Assembly: GCA_964653075.1 (NCBI GenBank)
Contig: CAZZAX010000016.1
Span: 1 to 58,182, forward strand
Direction of reading: 5' to 3'
DNA: 58,182 nucleotides
Origin: NIOZ-UU13 sp964653075
GTDB taxonomy: Bacteria > Planctomycetota > Phycisphaerae > Sedimentisphaerales > Anaerobacaceae
Below are positions 26,928 to 36,463 of the stretch, in pieces (the first letter of the stretch is position 1; each line of letters starts with the position of its first letter). A model generated the notes under the pieces. That model saw only the letters and a list, made by a program, of their open reading frames with translations. It did no database searches and was not told the DNA's origin. A program made the position numbers and the translations under genes.

Positions 26928-27131
26928 ATGCTTCAGGAAACTTTAAAAAGTAATTCGGCCTGTGACACGGAACTGCATAACCAGCACCTGTGCTACATTA
27001 GATCTCAAGGTTTTCATCTGACTGATGAGAAGGAATACAAGTCTTTAGTGGAAGATGCGAAGTTTAAATGCACTCACTGCCGCCATACCGCCAAAAGTGC
27101 TGCTAATCTCTGTGTTCCGGTTCTTCTGTGA
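26928..27131 (+). CDS. Small cysteine-rich protein of unknown function
   Basis: The protein has 67 residues and no family I recognise. AAGGAG sits eleven bases before the ATG, supporting translation. The sequence has CDTELHNQHLC in the first third and FKCTHCRHTAKSAANLCVP near the end; the CxxC plus further Cys/His residues suggests a zinc-ribbon-like or other metal-binding fold. It stands alone between the carbohydrate operon and the MutS-like gene. Confidence 0.55.
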   Translation: MLQETLKSNSACDTELHNQHLCYIRSQGFHLTDEKEYKSLVEDAKFKCTHCRHTAKSAANLCVPVLL

Positions 27132-27569
27132 AATAAAACAGGGCGTTTTTATCCAAGCCTGACCAACATCAAGGTATGGAACGAAGGGCCTGCTCATGCT
27201 TAGCTTTGAAGCGTTTAGCTGGTGATATATCGTATCGGAGGTTTTTAGTTTATGAAAACTTCATGTACGACAGGCTCGTACGTTTGATGTTTTCCCAGCA
27301 AGCTTTACAGAAATTATGCTCGGCCCGGTGCAAGTCTGCCATCATAAAGAGTCCCAAAGAGTTAGCGCTCATCCCCTGACATTATCCCGCTAAAAGCGAG
27401 TGGAGAGGAAGCTATCGCGGCATAAAAAGGCCCGATCACAAACCGATCCATTGTATTTGCAGGATATTTGTGGCGGATAACGCAGTCATGGTGAAATACC
27501 GACCGTCAGCAGTGTTTTAGTTTGACAGTACCATGGCCATTCGTTAATCTTTGTCGGGAGAATGTTTGA
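27132..27569. other. 438-base stretch without a supportable gene
   Basis: A short open frame at 27176-27379 has no ribosome site or recognisable motif. TTGACA at 27522-27527 followed 17 bases later by TAATCT could be a weak promoter for the MutS-like gene. I see no other structure. Confidence 0.4.
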
Positions 27570-29358
27570 ATGAAATTGATGAAAATCATCGCTGAGCTTT
27601 TTGTGATATCTGTAAAGCAATTTTCTTTGTTATTCAAAATTTTGACGGCGTTTTCTATAGTTTGCGCCCTTATCATCGTTCTTATTGGTATCAGGGTTGA
27701 TCCGGTTTATTTTTGGGGGCTTTTGATTTTACTCCCATTAATAATCTTCAGTATCAGAATCCATCGGAAGAACAACCTTCGAAAGCTGGTTGGTCAGCTA
27801 AGAGAGGATTGGGGAAGGGAGAAGGATAAGAATCGAAACTTTTCAGAAATAGAAAGCTTCTATAGATATTCCTCCTTACAGAATGATAATAAAGACATTT
27901 TCATTGACGACCAAACCTGGTCGGATCTGAACGTGAATGACCTTTATTCCAAGATTGAAAGAACTATGACCAATCCGGGAGAATGCATCCTTTATAACAT
28001 TCTCAGAACACCATTATTATCTGACAAAATACTAAAGAAAAGAAATGAAATCATTCGACTTTTTCAAATTAACAAAGAAATTAGAGAGCAGATCCAGATA
28101 AGGCTTCACCGTATGGGCAAGCAAAAAGGCAATGGAATCACTGCCCTTGTCTGTGAAGAATTACCTCCATCGACTCCTCTTAAGTTTCTGTTTTCGTTCC
28201 TGGCTTTACTGGCGCTTATCTCGATTATTGTTGTTCCTTTTTTATGGGGTTCAAGCGGAATTGTTATACTTATCCTGCCTCTTTACATTGTCAACCTTTT
28301 GGCAACAAACAAAGTAAGGAGACGGTTGCTTTTTCAATTAGCTGCTATTCGCTATCTGGGTGCAATGATTCGCTTAGGGGGAAAAATCGCGGCCATCGAA
28401 TGTCCCGATTTAGCAGACTACCGGGCAGAATTGAAAAAAGCAACGTCGGCAACAAAGAAAATTGTGAGAAAAACTCTTTTACTGTTTCCTGAAGGCTCTG
28501 TTAGCTCTGATATCGGGACTTTGTTATACGCTCACGTGGACATTTATTTTCTACGAGAGGTCAGAATCTTTTATGCTGTTCTGGATGAGATTAACACACA
28601 TAAGGAAGAGCTTAGGTTGATCTATCGTTTGATTGGAGAATTAGACGCCCTGCAATCAGTAGCTTCTTACCGCGAAGGATCGGCGGGATATGCCGAGCCT
28701 GACTTTTCGGACAAAGGGTTGTTGCTTGAGATTAAAGATGCAAGACACCCCCTATTGACGGATCCGGTACCTAATTCAATTACCATACGGGGAAAAGGGG
28801 TAACCATAACGGGTTCAAATATGGCCGGCAAAACGACTTTTTTGAGGACTTTGGGGGTAAACGCTATTTTAGCCCAGACTGTCTATACGTGTTTTGCCAC
28901 CTCTTATACCGGAAATTACTTCAGAATCATTTCGTTAATCAACGAGGCAGACAACTTGATAGAAGGAAAGAGTTATTATCTTATGCAAGCAGAGCACCTT
29001 TTGAGAATGATAAGATCTTCTGAGAAAGAAACTCTAACCTTATGTTTTATCGATGAACCGCTGGCCGGAACCAACTCATCAGAACGTGTTGCCGCATCAT
29101 TTGAAATTCTGCGTTATCTGATTGACCACAATGCATTGGTTGTTGTTGCGACGCATGATTTGGAACTTGCCGGAAAGCTTGAATTTGGCTTCAAAAGCTA
29201 TCACTTTACGGATGATGTTGATGACCAGGGCTTGAAATTTGATTTTAAACTCAGAGAGGGCATTACTTCTACGAGTAACGCTGTTAAATTATTGGCATAT
29301 CTTGATTATCCTGAAGATATAGTTAACAGATCCATAAACAAGCTGTCATCTGAACAAG
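27570..29358 (+). CDS. Membrane-anchored MutS-family ATPase (3' end lost in assembly gap)
   Basis: About 596 residues are visible before the N run. Hydrophobic pairs lie near residues 15-65 and 210-250, so the protein is membrane-bound, unlike true mismatch-repair MutS. The centre resembles the MutS clamp/lever region. The C-terminal ATPase has Walker A GSNMAGKTTF (about 415-424), a NEADNLIEGKSYYLMQAEHL signalling segment, Walker B LCFIDEPLAGTNSSERVAA and THDLELA. The last visible residues (YPEDIVNRSINKL) match the usual end of this subfamily, so only a few codons are likely missing. The MutS1 mismatch-reading and connector domains are absent. The function of these short membrane MutS homologues is not established. 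Confidence 0.85.
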
Positions 29359-29458
29359 NNNNNNNNNNNNNNNNNNNNNNNNNNNNNNNNNNNNNNNNNN
29401 NNNNNNNNNNNNNNNNNNNNNNNNNNNNNNNNNNNNNNNNNNNNNNNNNNNNNNNNNN
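29359..29458. other. Assembly gap (100 N)
   Basis: Exactly 100 undetermined bases. The round number indicates a scaffold join of unknown true length, so the adjacency of the genes on each side is an assembly inference. Confidence 0.98.
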
Positions 29459-29473
29459 CAGGAACTTGATTAA

Positions 29474-30496
29474 ATGGCCAAAACGCAGATAATCGCCACA
29501 TTAGGCCCGGCCAGCAGCAATTATACTGTCCTTCGGAAAATGTTCACGGCCGGCCTAGACGTAGTCAGGCTGAATTTCTCTCACGGCAGTTATGACAAAC
29601 ATCTCAACGCGATTCAGCTTGTTCGGAAGCTCAATAGCAAGTACAGACGGCGTATTCGAATAATGCAGGATTTGGAGGGTTTCCGAATCAGAATCGGACG
29701 ATTCAAAGGCGGTAAAACAAGATTATTAAAGAACCGAACAGTAGTCTGGCTGACCAATGACGATGAAGCATGTGGGCCGAAAACTATACCATTTGACTAC
29801 AAAGGTGATTTGAACAGGATACGACCGGGCACACTTATTTATATTGACGACGGAAATCTGGTCCTGCGTGTAAAGAGCAACACCGCAAACAGCATAAAAG
29901 CGGTGGTTGTCGAAGGCGGTATCCTTAAGGAAAGAAAAGGCATAAATATTCCCGGTGTGGACCTCGAATTCGAAGGGACAACTACAAAGGACAAAAAGGA
30001 CATCGAGTTCGGTATAAAACACGGCGTTGACTATATGGCTTTGTCGTTTGTGCGGGACGAAAAGGACGTTCTGCAGGCCGTTTCACTGATAAAGCCGGGA
30101 CTGCCCGACTGCCGGATAGTGGCAAAAATAGAAAACAGGCAGGCGATAGACAATATTGACGGGATAATTGAAGCCGCGGACGGAATAATGATAGCCCGCG
30201 GTGATATGGGCGTTGCCATCCCGATCCAGGAAGTCCCCATAATCCAAAAGCGCATAATAAAAAAATGCAACGCAGCGGGAAAGTTCGTGATTACAGCTAC
30301 GCAAATGCTGGAACATATGACCGAACACATCAAGCCGACACGTGCCGAGGTTACCGACGTCGCAAATGCAATTATCGATGGTACCGACTTCGTCATGCTT
30401 TCGGCGGAAACTGCCGTCGGCCGTTTTCCATACCAGTCGGTCCTGATGATGAATGAGATCATCAAGTTTACCGAAAAATCCATACCGGGATTATGA
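29474..30496 (+). CDS. pyk: Short pyruvate kinase lacking the C-terminal domain
   Basis: The protein has 340 residues; usual bacterial pyruvate kinases have about 470. It transfers phosphate from phosphoenolpyruvate to ADP in glycolysis. The catalytic barrel is intact: IIATLGPASSN, VRLNFSHGSYDKH, the B domain, KDKKDIEFG, IVAKIENRQAIDNI, IMIARGDMGV and FVITATQMLEHM, then AEVTDVANAIIDGTDFVMLS. It stops just after the barrel (FTEKSIPGL), so the regulatory C-domain is missing. The following DNA is a REP-like palindrome and then the opposite-strand DUF1080 gene, with no remnant of the C-domain in any frame. An AGGAA ribosome site is present. The upstream neighbour is uncertain because of the gap. 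Confidence 0.9.
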   Translation: MAKTQIIATLGPASSNYTVLRKMFTAGLDVVRLNFSHGSYDKHLNAIQLVRKLNSKYRRRIRIMQDLEGFRIRIGRFKGGKTRLLKNRTVVWLTNDDEACGPKTIPFDYKGDLNRIRPGTLIYIDDGNLVLRVKSNTANSIKAVVVEGGILKERKGINIPGVDLEFEGTTTKDKKDIEFGIKHGVDYMALSFVRDEKDVLQAVSLIKPGLPDCRIVAKIENRQAIDNIDGIIEAADGIMIARGDMGVAIPIQEVPIIQKRIIKKCNAAGKFVITATQMLEHMTEHIKPTRAEVTDVANAIIDGTDFVMLSAETAVGRFPYQSVLMMNEIIKFTEKSIPGL

Positions 30497-30517
30497 ACCG
30501 CGGCGCGGGCATCCAGG

Positions 30518-30558
30518 ACGTGAACACGGGCAGGATGCCCGTGCCACGTGAAGCCCAT
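30518..30558 (+). repeat. REP-like palindrome after pyruvate kinase
   Basis: CACGGGCAGGATGCCCGTG (30525-30543) is an eight-base stem with a GGA loop, preceded by GACGTGAA and followed by CCACGTG. The same core occurs at 46764-46782, inverted at 40839-40855, and as a variant at 20279-20297. Confidence 0.7.
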
Positions 30559-30609
30559 GCTACGGGTGGATTCCCAAGTTCAAAATTTAGCCAACTGTTC
30601 AGGGTTTTA

Positions 30610-31896
30610 TTACTTTTGAATCGGCTCCAGATAGATATTGCGAAATTCTATAGGGCTGCCTTCGCTTTGCAGGCAAATCGGGCCGTGCGAAGGATTGCTG
30701 TCGGCGCCTTTGTTCTGAAGCAGGCCATTGACATAAAGCGTAACCGTTTTTCCGTCACAGACAATATCATAAGAGTTCCACTGTCCAGGCGGTTTCTCAT
30801 TCGAGGGATTCTTCTTTTTGGCATTGGCGAAGTCCTTTGGCCCGATTTGCTCATCGTTGACTTTAATCGACGAATGGTTAAGCAGCCAGAAATCCCCGGC
30901 GTTCTCATGCATTAGCTGCGCCTCCACACACTTCGGCCAGACACGGTCTATGCCCGCTCGGTGCAGCAGGACGCCGCTGTTTGTCGGTTGTTCCGGCCAG
31001 CGCCATTCGAGGTGCAGCTTGTAGTCGGCGTAGCTTTCAACAGTGCGGATATAGCCACTGGGTATTCCCTCGCATCGTATAACACCGCTACGAACCGACC
31101 AGACCTTATCGACGGTCCACTTCCTCTCGGAGTCGGCTTTGTCACCTGGAATGAAGCGAACCCAACCGTCAAGGTCTTTACCATTGAACAGGACGGTTTT
31201 TTTAGCAGGCTTAACCGGCCAGGGCATATCTTTCGCAGGCTTGATGTAGATATTCCTGAATTCGATTGGGGCGCCTTCGCTCTGGAGGCATATCTTTCCG
31301 CTTGTTACAGAACAATCCGTGGCCTCGTTCATGAGCTTGCCGTTTACGTACGGCCGGACGGTCCCACCGACACACCATATCTCGTAAACGTTCCACTGTC
31401 CCGGCTCTTTTTCGTTATGCTCACCATACTTGAGAACACGTCTGCCCCGGACGCGATGGCCGCCAATTTTATGCTCGTTGAACTCCAGGCCGTCAATCTC
31501 CCAGAAGTCACCCTGGTTGCGATACCCACCCTGGCACTCAAGGCTTTTTGGCCAGACACGGTCTTCGCCGACCATATGGACAAGGGCCCCGTTGTTTCCG
31601 GGCCGGGCGGGCCAGCGATACTCGAAGTGAAGCTTGTAGTTTTTGTATGCTTTGGTTGTTCGGATGTAGCCGGCCGGCTTACCCATGCAGACGAGGATGC
31701 CTTTAGGTTTTATCGTCCAGGTTTCATCCACGTTGCCCTTATTATTTCTCAGATATCGAAACCAGCCGTCAAAGCTCGTGCCGTCGAAGAGCATAATCTT
31801 CTGCTTCGGCTCAATAGCCTCCTGAGCGTTACATATTGAGAAAGATGAAGATACAACAGCCAACGTTACAACGAGCAGTAATACAATGCGGTTCAT
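30610..31896 (-). CDS. Secreted double-domain DUF1080 protein (3-keto-disaccharide hydrolase-like)
   Basis: The protein has 428 residues. A signal peptide (MNRIVLLLVVTLAVVSSSFSI...) is followed by two tandem DUF1080 domains of about 190 residues. The first opens IMLFDGTSFDGWFRYL and the second TVLFNGKDLDGWVRFI. Both contain YKLHFEYRWP/YKLHLEWRWPEQP, GQWNVYEI/GQWNSYDI and the terminal EGAPIEFRNIYI/EGSPIEFRNIYL. DUF1080 is a concanavalin-like fold now linked to cleavage of 3-keto glycosides. That would suit the exported Gfo/Idh oxidoreductases encoded around it, which could form the 3-keto group. The precise substrate is not readable. Confidence 0.88.
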   Translation of the reverse strand: MNRIVLLLVVTLAVVSSSFSICNAQEAIEPKQKIMLFDGTSFDGWFRYLRNNKGNVDETWTIKPKGILVCMGKPAGYIRTTKAYKNYKLHFEYRWPARPGNNGALVHMVGEDRVWPKSLECQGGYRNQGDFWEIDGLEFNEHKIGGHRVRGRRVLKYGEHNEKEPGQWNVYEIWCVGGTVRPYVNGKLMNEATDCSVTSGKICLQSEGAPIEFRNIYIKPAKDMPWPVKPAKKTVLFNGKDLDGWVRFIPGDKADSERKWTVDKVWSVRSGVIRCEGIPSGYIRTVESYADYKLHLEWRWPEQPTNSGVLLHRAGIDRVWPKCVEAQLMHENAGDFWLLNHSSIKVNDEQIGPKDFANAKKKNPSNEKPPGQWNSYDIVCDGKTVTLYVNGLLQNKGADSNPSHGPICLQSEGSPIEFRNIYLEPIQK

Positions 31897-32085
31897 TTTG
31901 TCCTCCTTTCCGGATATTTTCTTGTTTATCTCGACAGGAATTTGCCATTAACTAATAACCCTGTCAGGTTTCAAATTTTCTCGATTGTTTATCATACTTT
32001 ATTTGTGTGAATAAAACAACTTTCTTGAGCATTATTAATAAATCCTCTTACCAGGTGTTTAACCAACCTTATGCAGCACAATCAT

Positions 32086-33021
32086 TTATCCGCTTGATGT
32101 TATCAAATTCGATGTAAGCTGAGCGCTTTCTGCTTTTCGGTATCCGGTGACGGTGATACTGCTGTCCGGACGGACTTCGGCGACTGCGTAGGAATTGTTT
32201 TCAGGCCCCGGGCCCTCAACGAGCGCCTTTAACGTATAGTAGTGGATTCCTGCAATGTTGCTGTAGCTGCCGGAATGATGATGTCCCTGGAAAACTGTGA
32301 GCACTTTTCCGGAAGCTTCCAGAACCTGCCTGACCTGGGCCGCATTTTTCACATAGACTGAGCCGGTCCCATCGAGCAGTTGATGAATGAAAACGATAAC
32401 GGGCCCGGGCGCCGCGGCGAGGTCTTGTTTGAGCCAGTCCAGCTCTTTGGAAGGAATATTCGCATCTGTCCAGTCAAAATTGCCGTGATCGTAATCGGCG
32501 CCATCAGTCCTGTAGTTGGCGTCGAGCACAACAAAGTGCAAACCATTGGAGTCGAACGAGTAATAACTGCGATTGGAATCTATTTTCGTATTGTCCACCC
32601 GTTTTAGAAACTGCATTTTCGAAATGCTGTCCATATCATGATTGCCAAGAACATGATAAGTCGGGCCGTTAAATCGTTCGAGCATTTTCTCGGCGGCCTG
32701 AAGATACGAAAGGGTATTTTTCTCGGCCGGAGGTTTGTCCTGGTCTTTGAAATCACCGAGCTCAATAAGAAAATCAACACTTTCGGCGTTCATAAGAGCT
32801 ACGCATTCGGAGAGTTTATCGAGGGATTCGCGATAGAAGCGCGTGCCCTGTGCATCGGCATCGGCATAATGGCAGTCGGTAACAATACCGAAACGAGCCG
32901 TGCGCTGCATGGCTTTCGAGCTGCTATTCAAAGCGCATGAAATGGGCAGGACAGCCAATGAAGCTAAGGACGATTTCAAAAACGTCCGGCGAGTGATTAC
33001 CCAGTGAGCATTTTTGTCCAT
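32086..33021 (-). CDS. Tat-exported metallophosphoesterase
   Basis: The protein has 311 residues. The twin-arginine signal is VITRRTFLKSSLASLAVLPI. The calcineurin-like core has all the expected blocks: GIVTDCHYAD (Asp49, His51), LIELGDFKD, HVLGNHDMD, VIVFIHQLL and FQGHHHSG, which together bind two metals. It probably hydrolyses a phosphomonoester or diester outside the cytoplasm. It starts 25 bases after the end of the upstream beta-propeller gene, on the same strand, so the two are likely cotranscribed. Confidence 0.9.
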   Translation of the reverse strand: MDKNAHWVITRRTFLKSSLASLAVLPISCALNSSSKAMQRTARFGIVTDCHYADADAQGTRFYRESLDKLSECVALMNAESVDFLIELGDFKDQDKPPAEKNTLSYLQAAEKMLERFNGPTYHVLGNHDMDSISKMQFLKRVDNTKIDSNRSYYSFDSNGLHFVVLDANYRTDGADYDHGNFDWTDANIPSKELDWLKQDLAAAPGPVIVFIHQLLDGTGSVYVKNAAQVRQVLEASGKVLTVFQGHHHSGSYSNIAGIHYYTLKALVEGPGPENNSYAVAEVRPDSSITVTGYRKAESAQLTSNLITSSG

Positions 33022-33046
33022 GACACTATCCTTCTCGAAACAAACA

Positions 33047-34375
33047 CTATGGTCGTTCTTTTACATCATAACACCAAAGTGTATCGTGATAGCGGAGGTA
33101 AAGCCGACCATCGAGCAGAACCGGATGCGCCCAGGCGTCTCTAACTCGTTTAGGAAACAGACGAAAACGCCCGGCTGTTTCCAGACCGTTATCTCCCCAC
33201 TTTAAGAGGCCTACCATGCCGCTTTCATCCAGGCAATAAAGCCGTCCGTCGGCGTATATTGCCGCTCCGGTAGTAAGACCTTTTAGCTCATATTTCGTTT
33301 TACCTGTCTGCCAGTCAACTCCGAACCACCATTTGGAATTTTTATAACCGGCGGCGAACAGGGTGTCATCCACGAGTACAGCACCACCGGTTACCGTATC
33401 CAGTTGCGAAGTCCAGATATGCTCAGCGGCGATTCCCTGTCCATCCGAAACAAGTCTGTATAGCCTGCCGTTCTCGGCATAAGGGGTAACATAGTACACC
33501 TTGCCGGAACCATAGACCGGGGTAGATGCGTTTACTCCATGCGGATTTCGCAGCGGGACTTTCCAGAGAAGCTTACCGGTATCAGCGTCAACACCGAAGC
33601 CATGGGCCGAGGAGCAGTTAGCAATCAGCCTGCGTCCTGCGTATCTGAATATAATCGGCGAGCTGTGAGAGGTGCTATAATCGTCAAGCGGTTCGGTCGT
33701 CCAAACCGTCCGGCCGTTGTATTTGTTAAGTGCGGCCATTAGGGCCTTTTTCCCCCCGGGCGTTACTATTACCCGCGGACCAACTATTAACAGACATTCA
33801 CTTAGCGCCCAGGTGATATTTCTTGCATTGAAACGCTCGAGGATATTGACTGTCCAAATCTCATCGCCCGAGGCGGCATCCAGACAGGCCAGACGACCGT
33901 GAGCATTCAAGTGATACAATCTGCCCTCGGAGAAAGCACAGGATGCGCGGGCCCCGGGATATGGATTTTTCCAGAACTTTCCGTTTTTTGTCTGCCATAT
34001 TGGCCTGCCGTTTCTATCGAATGCAAACACCACCAAATCTTCGCCCACATCCCCGGTGATGTACAGTCGATTACCAACGATAATCGGCGAAGACCATCCT
34101 TTGCCAAGACCATTAACCTTCCAAAGCAATTTCGGCCCGTCTTGAGGCCAGTTCGGCAGCAGTCCTTTCTCGTTTGAAATACCATCACGGCGCGGGCCGC
34201 GCCACTGCGGCCAATCCGGCTCGGGCGAGGCAATCAGACCATCGGCGGCGGACAGAGAAGTCGGAATAAAGGCAATGACAGAAACCGCCAACAGGCATAT
34301 AGTAACGAAAAATCCCGTATTCGATAGAGTTTGACTCCTACGGCAGTTCGATATAGTAGCGAAACGATATTTCAT
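33047..34375 (-). CDS. Secreted PQQ-like beta-propeller protein
   Basis: The protein has about 442 residues. I choose ATG at 34375, with AAGGAC nearby; an in-frame ATG at 34411 would add 12 residues. A signal peptide (ending PTSLSAADG) precedes WPQWRGPRRDGISNEKGLLP and repeated blades such as GKGWSSPIIVGNRLYITG, DEIWTVNILERF and GKLLWKVPLRNPHG. It is paralogous to the product of 17021-18355. Downstream, 25 bases away, is the metallophosphoesterase gene. The binding partner or cofactor is unknown. Confidence 0.86.
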   Translation of the reverse strand: MKYRFATISNCRRSQTLSNTGFFVTICLLAVSVIAFIPTSLSAADGLIASPEPDWPQWRGPRRDGISNEKGLLPNWPQDGPKLLWKVNGLGKGWSSPIIVGNRLYITGDVGEDLVVFAFDRNGRPIWQTKNGKFWKNPYPGARASCAFSEGRLYHLNAHGRLACLDAASGDEIWTVNILERFNARNITWALSECLLIVGPRVIVTPGGKKALMAALNKYNGRTVWTTEPLDDYSTSHSSPIIFRYAGRRLIANCSSAHGFGVDADTGKLLWKVPLRNPHGVNASTPVYGSGKVYYVTPYAENGRLYRLVSDGQGIAAEHIWTSQLDTVTGGAVLVDDTLFAAGYKNSKWWFGVDWQTGKTKYELKGLTTGAAIYADGRLYCLDESGMVGLLKWGDNGLETAGRFRLFPKRVRDAWAHPVLLDGRLYLRYHDTLWCYDVKERP

Positions 34376-34546
34376 AAGCGGCCTGTCCTTTTTTAGTTTG
34401 CTTATGACCATGGCTCTATTACACGTTCACCATAGCACCAATCTTGCTCCGGCACCCGCCATCCAGATATATTAGTAAGCAGGTTTCTCTCTATATTATA
34501 ACCTGATAGCTGAAAAACAGCAATAGCCCGGCCCAGAAATCCAGCA

Positions 34547-34648
34547 CCCAGCACCAATTTACTCATCTCGCTGGCGGTGAAAAGTTAGTAAATTTATATG
34601 CCTCGGAACATTAAAAAGGACGGGCGAAATTTATAAATTGGTGCTGGG
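34547..34648. repeat. 102 bp element with perfect 15 bp terminal inverted repeats
   Basis: CCCAGCACCAATTTA (34547-34561) is exactly inverted at 34634-34648. The left end is extended by another CCAGCAC at 34541. The element fills the 34376-34713 gap between divergent genes. It could be a miniature mobile element, or it could act as a transcriptional hairpin. No promoter was identified in the rest of the gap. Confidence 0.6.
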
Positions 34649-34713
34649 TAAAATCTGTTGGCATCAGACGCCCAAGTCGGGTATGATACAGCTTCATACT
34701 TCGTTAGGAGAAA

Positions 34714-36393
34714 ATGCACAAAATGGCCAAAGCAAGAATGTACCTAATACTGACACTGTTTCTTATATTTCCGAGCTCACTATGCCAAGGCAAAGATTAT
34801 CCGTATCGCTGGGTATATGTCTCAAGGTCCCTGCGCAGAGACAGCGACGTAGCGGATATAAAGGGCATAGTCAAAACCGCCTCAGAACACGGTCTCAATG
34901 GTATGGTCCTTTCCGCAGGCCTTGACAGACTCGACAGACAGCCCCGGGATTACTTTATAAGGCTCGAACAGGTAAAGCAAACCTGCAACCGGTACAATAT
35001 AGAAATAATCCCGATAATATTTTCTGTCGGATACGGAGGGGCCATCCTGGCTTGTGACAGGAATTTAGCGGCCGGCATCCCTGTCAAAGACGCCCTGTTT
35101 GTTGTAAGGGACGACCGGGCAAGTCTTGTTGCCGAGCCGGATGTAAAGATTTTAAATGGGGTCTTCGAGGAATATGACGGGGACCGACTTACAGGGTACA
35201 GATTCCACGACAGGCCCGGCGAGGTCTCGTTTGTCGACACAAGTTTTTTTAAGAGCGGAAAGGCATCTTTAAGATTCGAGAACTTCGGTAAGTACGAGCA
35301 CGGACACGCAAGAGTTATGCAGGAGGTTAAAGTCCGGCCGCATCGCTGCTATAGATTAAGCTGCTGGGTCAAAACGGAGCAGCTTGAGCCCAAAGGCTCC
35401 TTCCGAATATCTGTTTTAAGCTCCGACGGGCGTAACCTCGTTCCCAGAGACCCGGCCGTTCCTTCAACCACCAACTGGAGACAAGTTGTCTTTGGATTCA
35501 ACAGTCTCGACTACGATATAGCCAGGTTGTACCTTGGTGCATGGGCAGGTAAATCAGGCCGGTTCTGGATTGATGATATCCAAATCGAGGAAGCTGGGCT
35601 TCTCAATATACTTAGACGACCGGGGACACCTGTAACAGTCAGAGGCGAAAAGACAGGAACGATTTACGCCGAAGGTAAGGATTTCGCGGAGATAACAGAT
35701 CCGAGGCTGAACTTTAGATTTGACCATGACCCTCCGGTGATAAAGATACTTCCTGCCGGGAGAATTAAAAATGGTGAGCGTCTCAGAGTAAGCTACTATC
35801 ACGGGATAGCTATAAACAGAGGGCAGGTAAGTGCGTGCATGTCGGAACCGGAGGTCTATGAAATCTGGAAAAGACAGGCCGGTCTTATTCACGAACACCT
35901 TGCGCCGGAAAAATATCTTCTGAGCATGGACGAGATAAGGGCCGGAGGAGCATGTATGGCGTGTAAAAAACGTAATATTACAATGGCACAGATACTTGGC
36001 GACTGCATAACAAAACAGGTCAAGATAATACGCAAGGTGAATCCCGATTCGGAAATTCTTATATGGTCCGACATGCTCGATCCGAACCATAACGCGCATG
36101 ACAATTACTATCTGGTTGAGGGTGATTTCACCAATTCCTGGTTGTATGTCCCGAAAGACCTGGTTATAGTCTGCTGGTATTATAATAAGCGCGTTGAGAG
36201 TCTTAAATTCTTCTCGTCTTTAGGATTCAGAACTCTTGCGGGGGCTTATTATGACGGTGATACTCTTGAGAATCCGACAGGATGGCTTCAGGTCCTGGAG
36301 CGAACCCCGAGGGCGTGCGGAATTATGTATACGACCTGGCAGAATAAATATGAGCTGCTTGCATCGTTCGGAGACCTTGTAGCGGGCCGGTAA
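34714..36393 (+). CDS. Secreted glycosidase-like barrel interrupted by a carbohydrate-binding domain
   Basis: The protein has 559 residues and no family I can name with certainty. Alternative ATGs lie at 34723 and 34738; AGGAG is close to the first. A signal peptide (ending SSLCQG) is followed by a barrel-like segment (YPYRWVYVSRSLRRDSDV, NGMVLSAGLDRL, IIPIIFSVGYGGA). A jelly-roll carbohydrate-binding insert lies at about 145-285 (SGKASLRFENF, YRLSCWVKT, FWIDDIQIEEAG). The barrel then resumes (about 370-559) with KYLLSMDEIRAGG, ILIWSDMLDPNHN and GAYYDGDTLENPTGW. The DE pair in LLSMDEIR recalls GH20-type hexosaminidases. It is the first gene of a plus-strand operon reaching 42840. Confidence 0.7.
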   Translation: MHKMAKARMYLILTLFLIFPSSLCQGKDYPYRWVYVSRSLRRDSDVADIKGIVKTASEHGLNGMVLSAGLDRLDRQPRDYFIRLEQVKQTCNRYNIEIIPIIFSVGYGGAILACDRNLAAGIPVKDALFVVRDDRASLVAEPDVKILNGVFEEYDGDRLTGYRFHDRPGEVSFVDTSFFKSGKASLRFENFGKYEHGHARVMQEVKVRPHRCYRLSCWVKTEQLEPKGSFRISVLSSDGRNLVPRDPAVPSTTNWRQVVFGFNSLDYDIARLYLGAWAGKSGRFWIDDIQIEEAGLLNILRRPGTPVTVRGEKTGTIYAEGKDFAEITDPRLNFRFDHDPPVIKILPAGRIKNGERLRVSYYHGIAINRGQVSACMSEPEVYEIWKRQAGLIHEHLAPEKYLLSMDEIRAGGACMACKKRNITMAQILGDCITKQVKIIRKVNPDSEILIWSDMLDPNHNAHDNYYLVEGDFTNSWLYVPKDLVIVCWYYNKRVESLKFFSSLGFRTLAGAYYDGDTLENPTGWLQVLERTPRACGIMYTTWQNKYELLASFGDLVAGR

Positions 36394-36463
36394 AGCTAAA
36401 AGTGAGGTGATTTTGAAGAACCGATTTGGAAAAAAATCTAAACAATTATACGGAGGTTTAACA

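Noticed and set aside
27176..27379. Small open frame between the cysteine-rich protein and the MutS-like gene
   Set aside because: No ribosome site, no motif and composition like non-coding DNA.
29359..29458. Reading frame joining the MutS-like gene to sequence after the N run
   Set aside because: The frame passes through 100 undetermined bases and the residues after it are the pyruvate kinase leader, so the join is an artefact.
30493..30915. Possible missing C-terminal domain of pyruvate kinase in another frame
   Set aside because: The translation shows the repeat-derived NTGRMPVP and then the antisense of the DUF1080 gene, with no pyruvate kinase C-domain features.
30961..31839. Plus-strand open frame of 292 codons
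   Set aside because: It is antisense to the double DUF1080 gene; the minus-strand product has two clear homologous domains.
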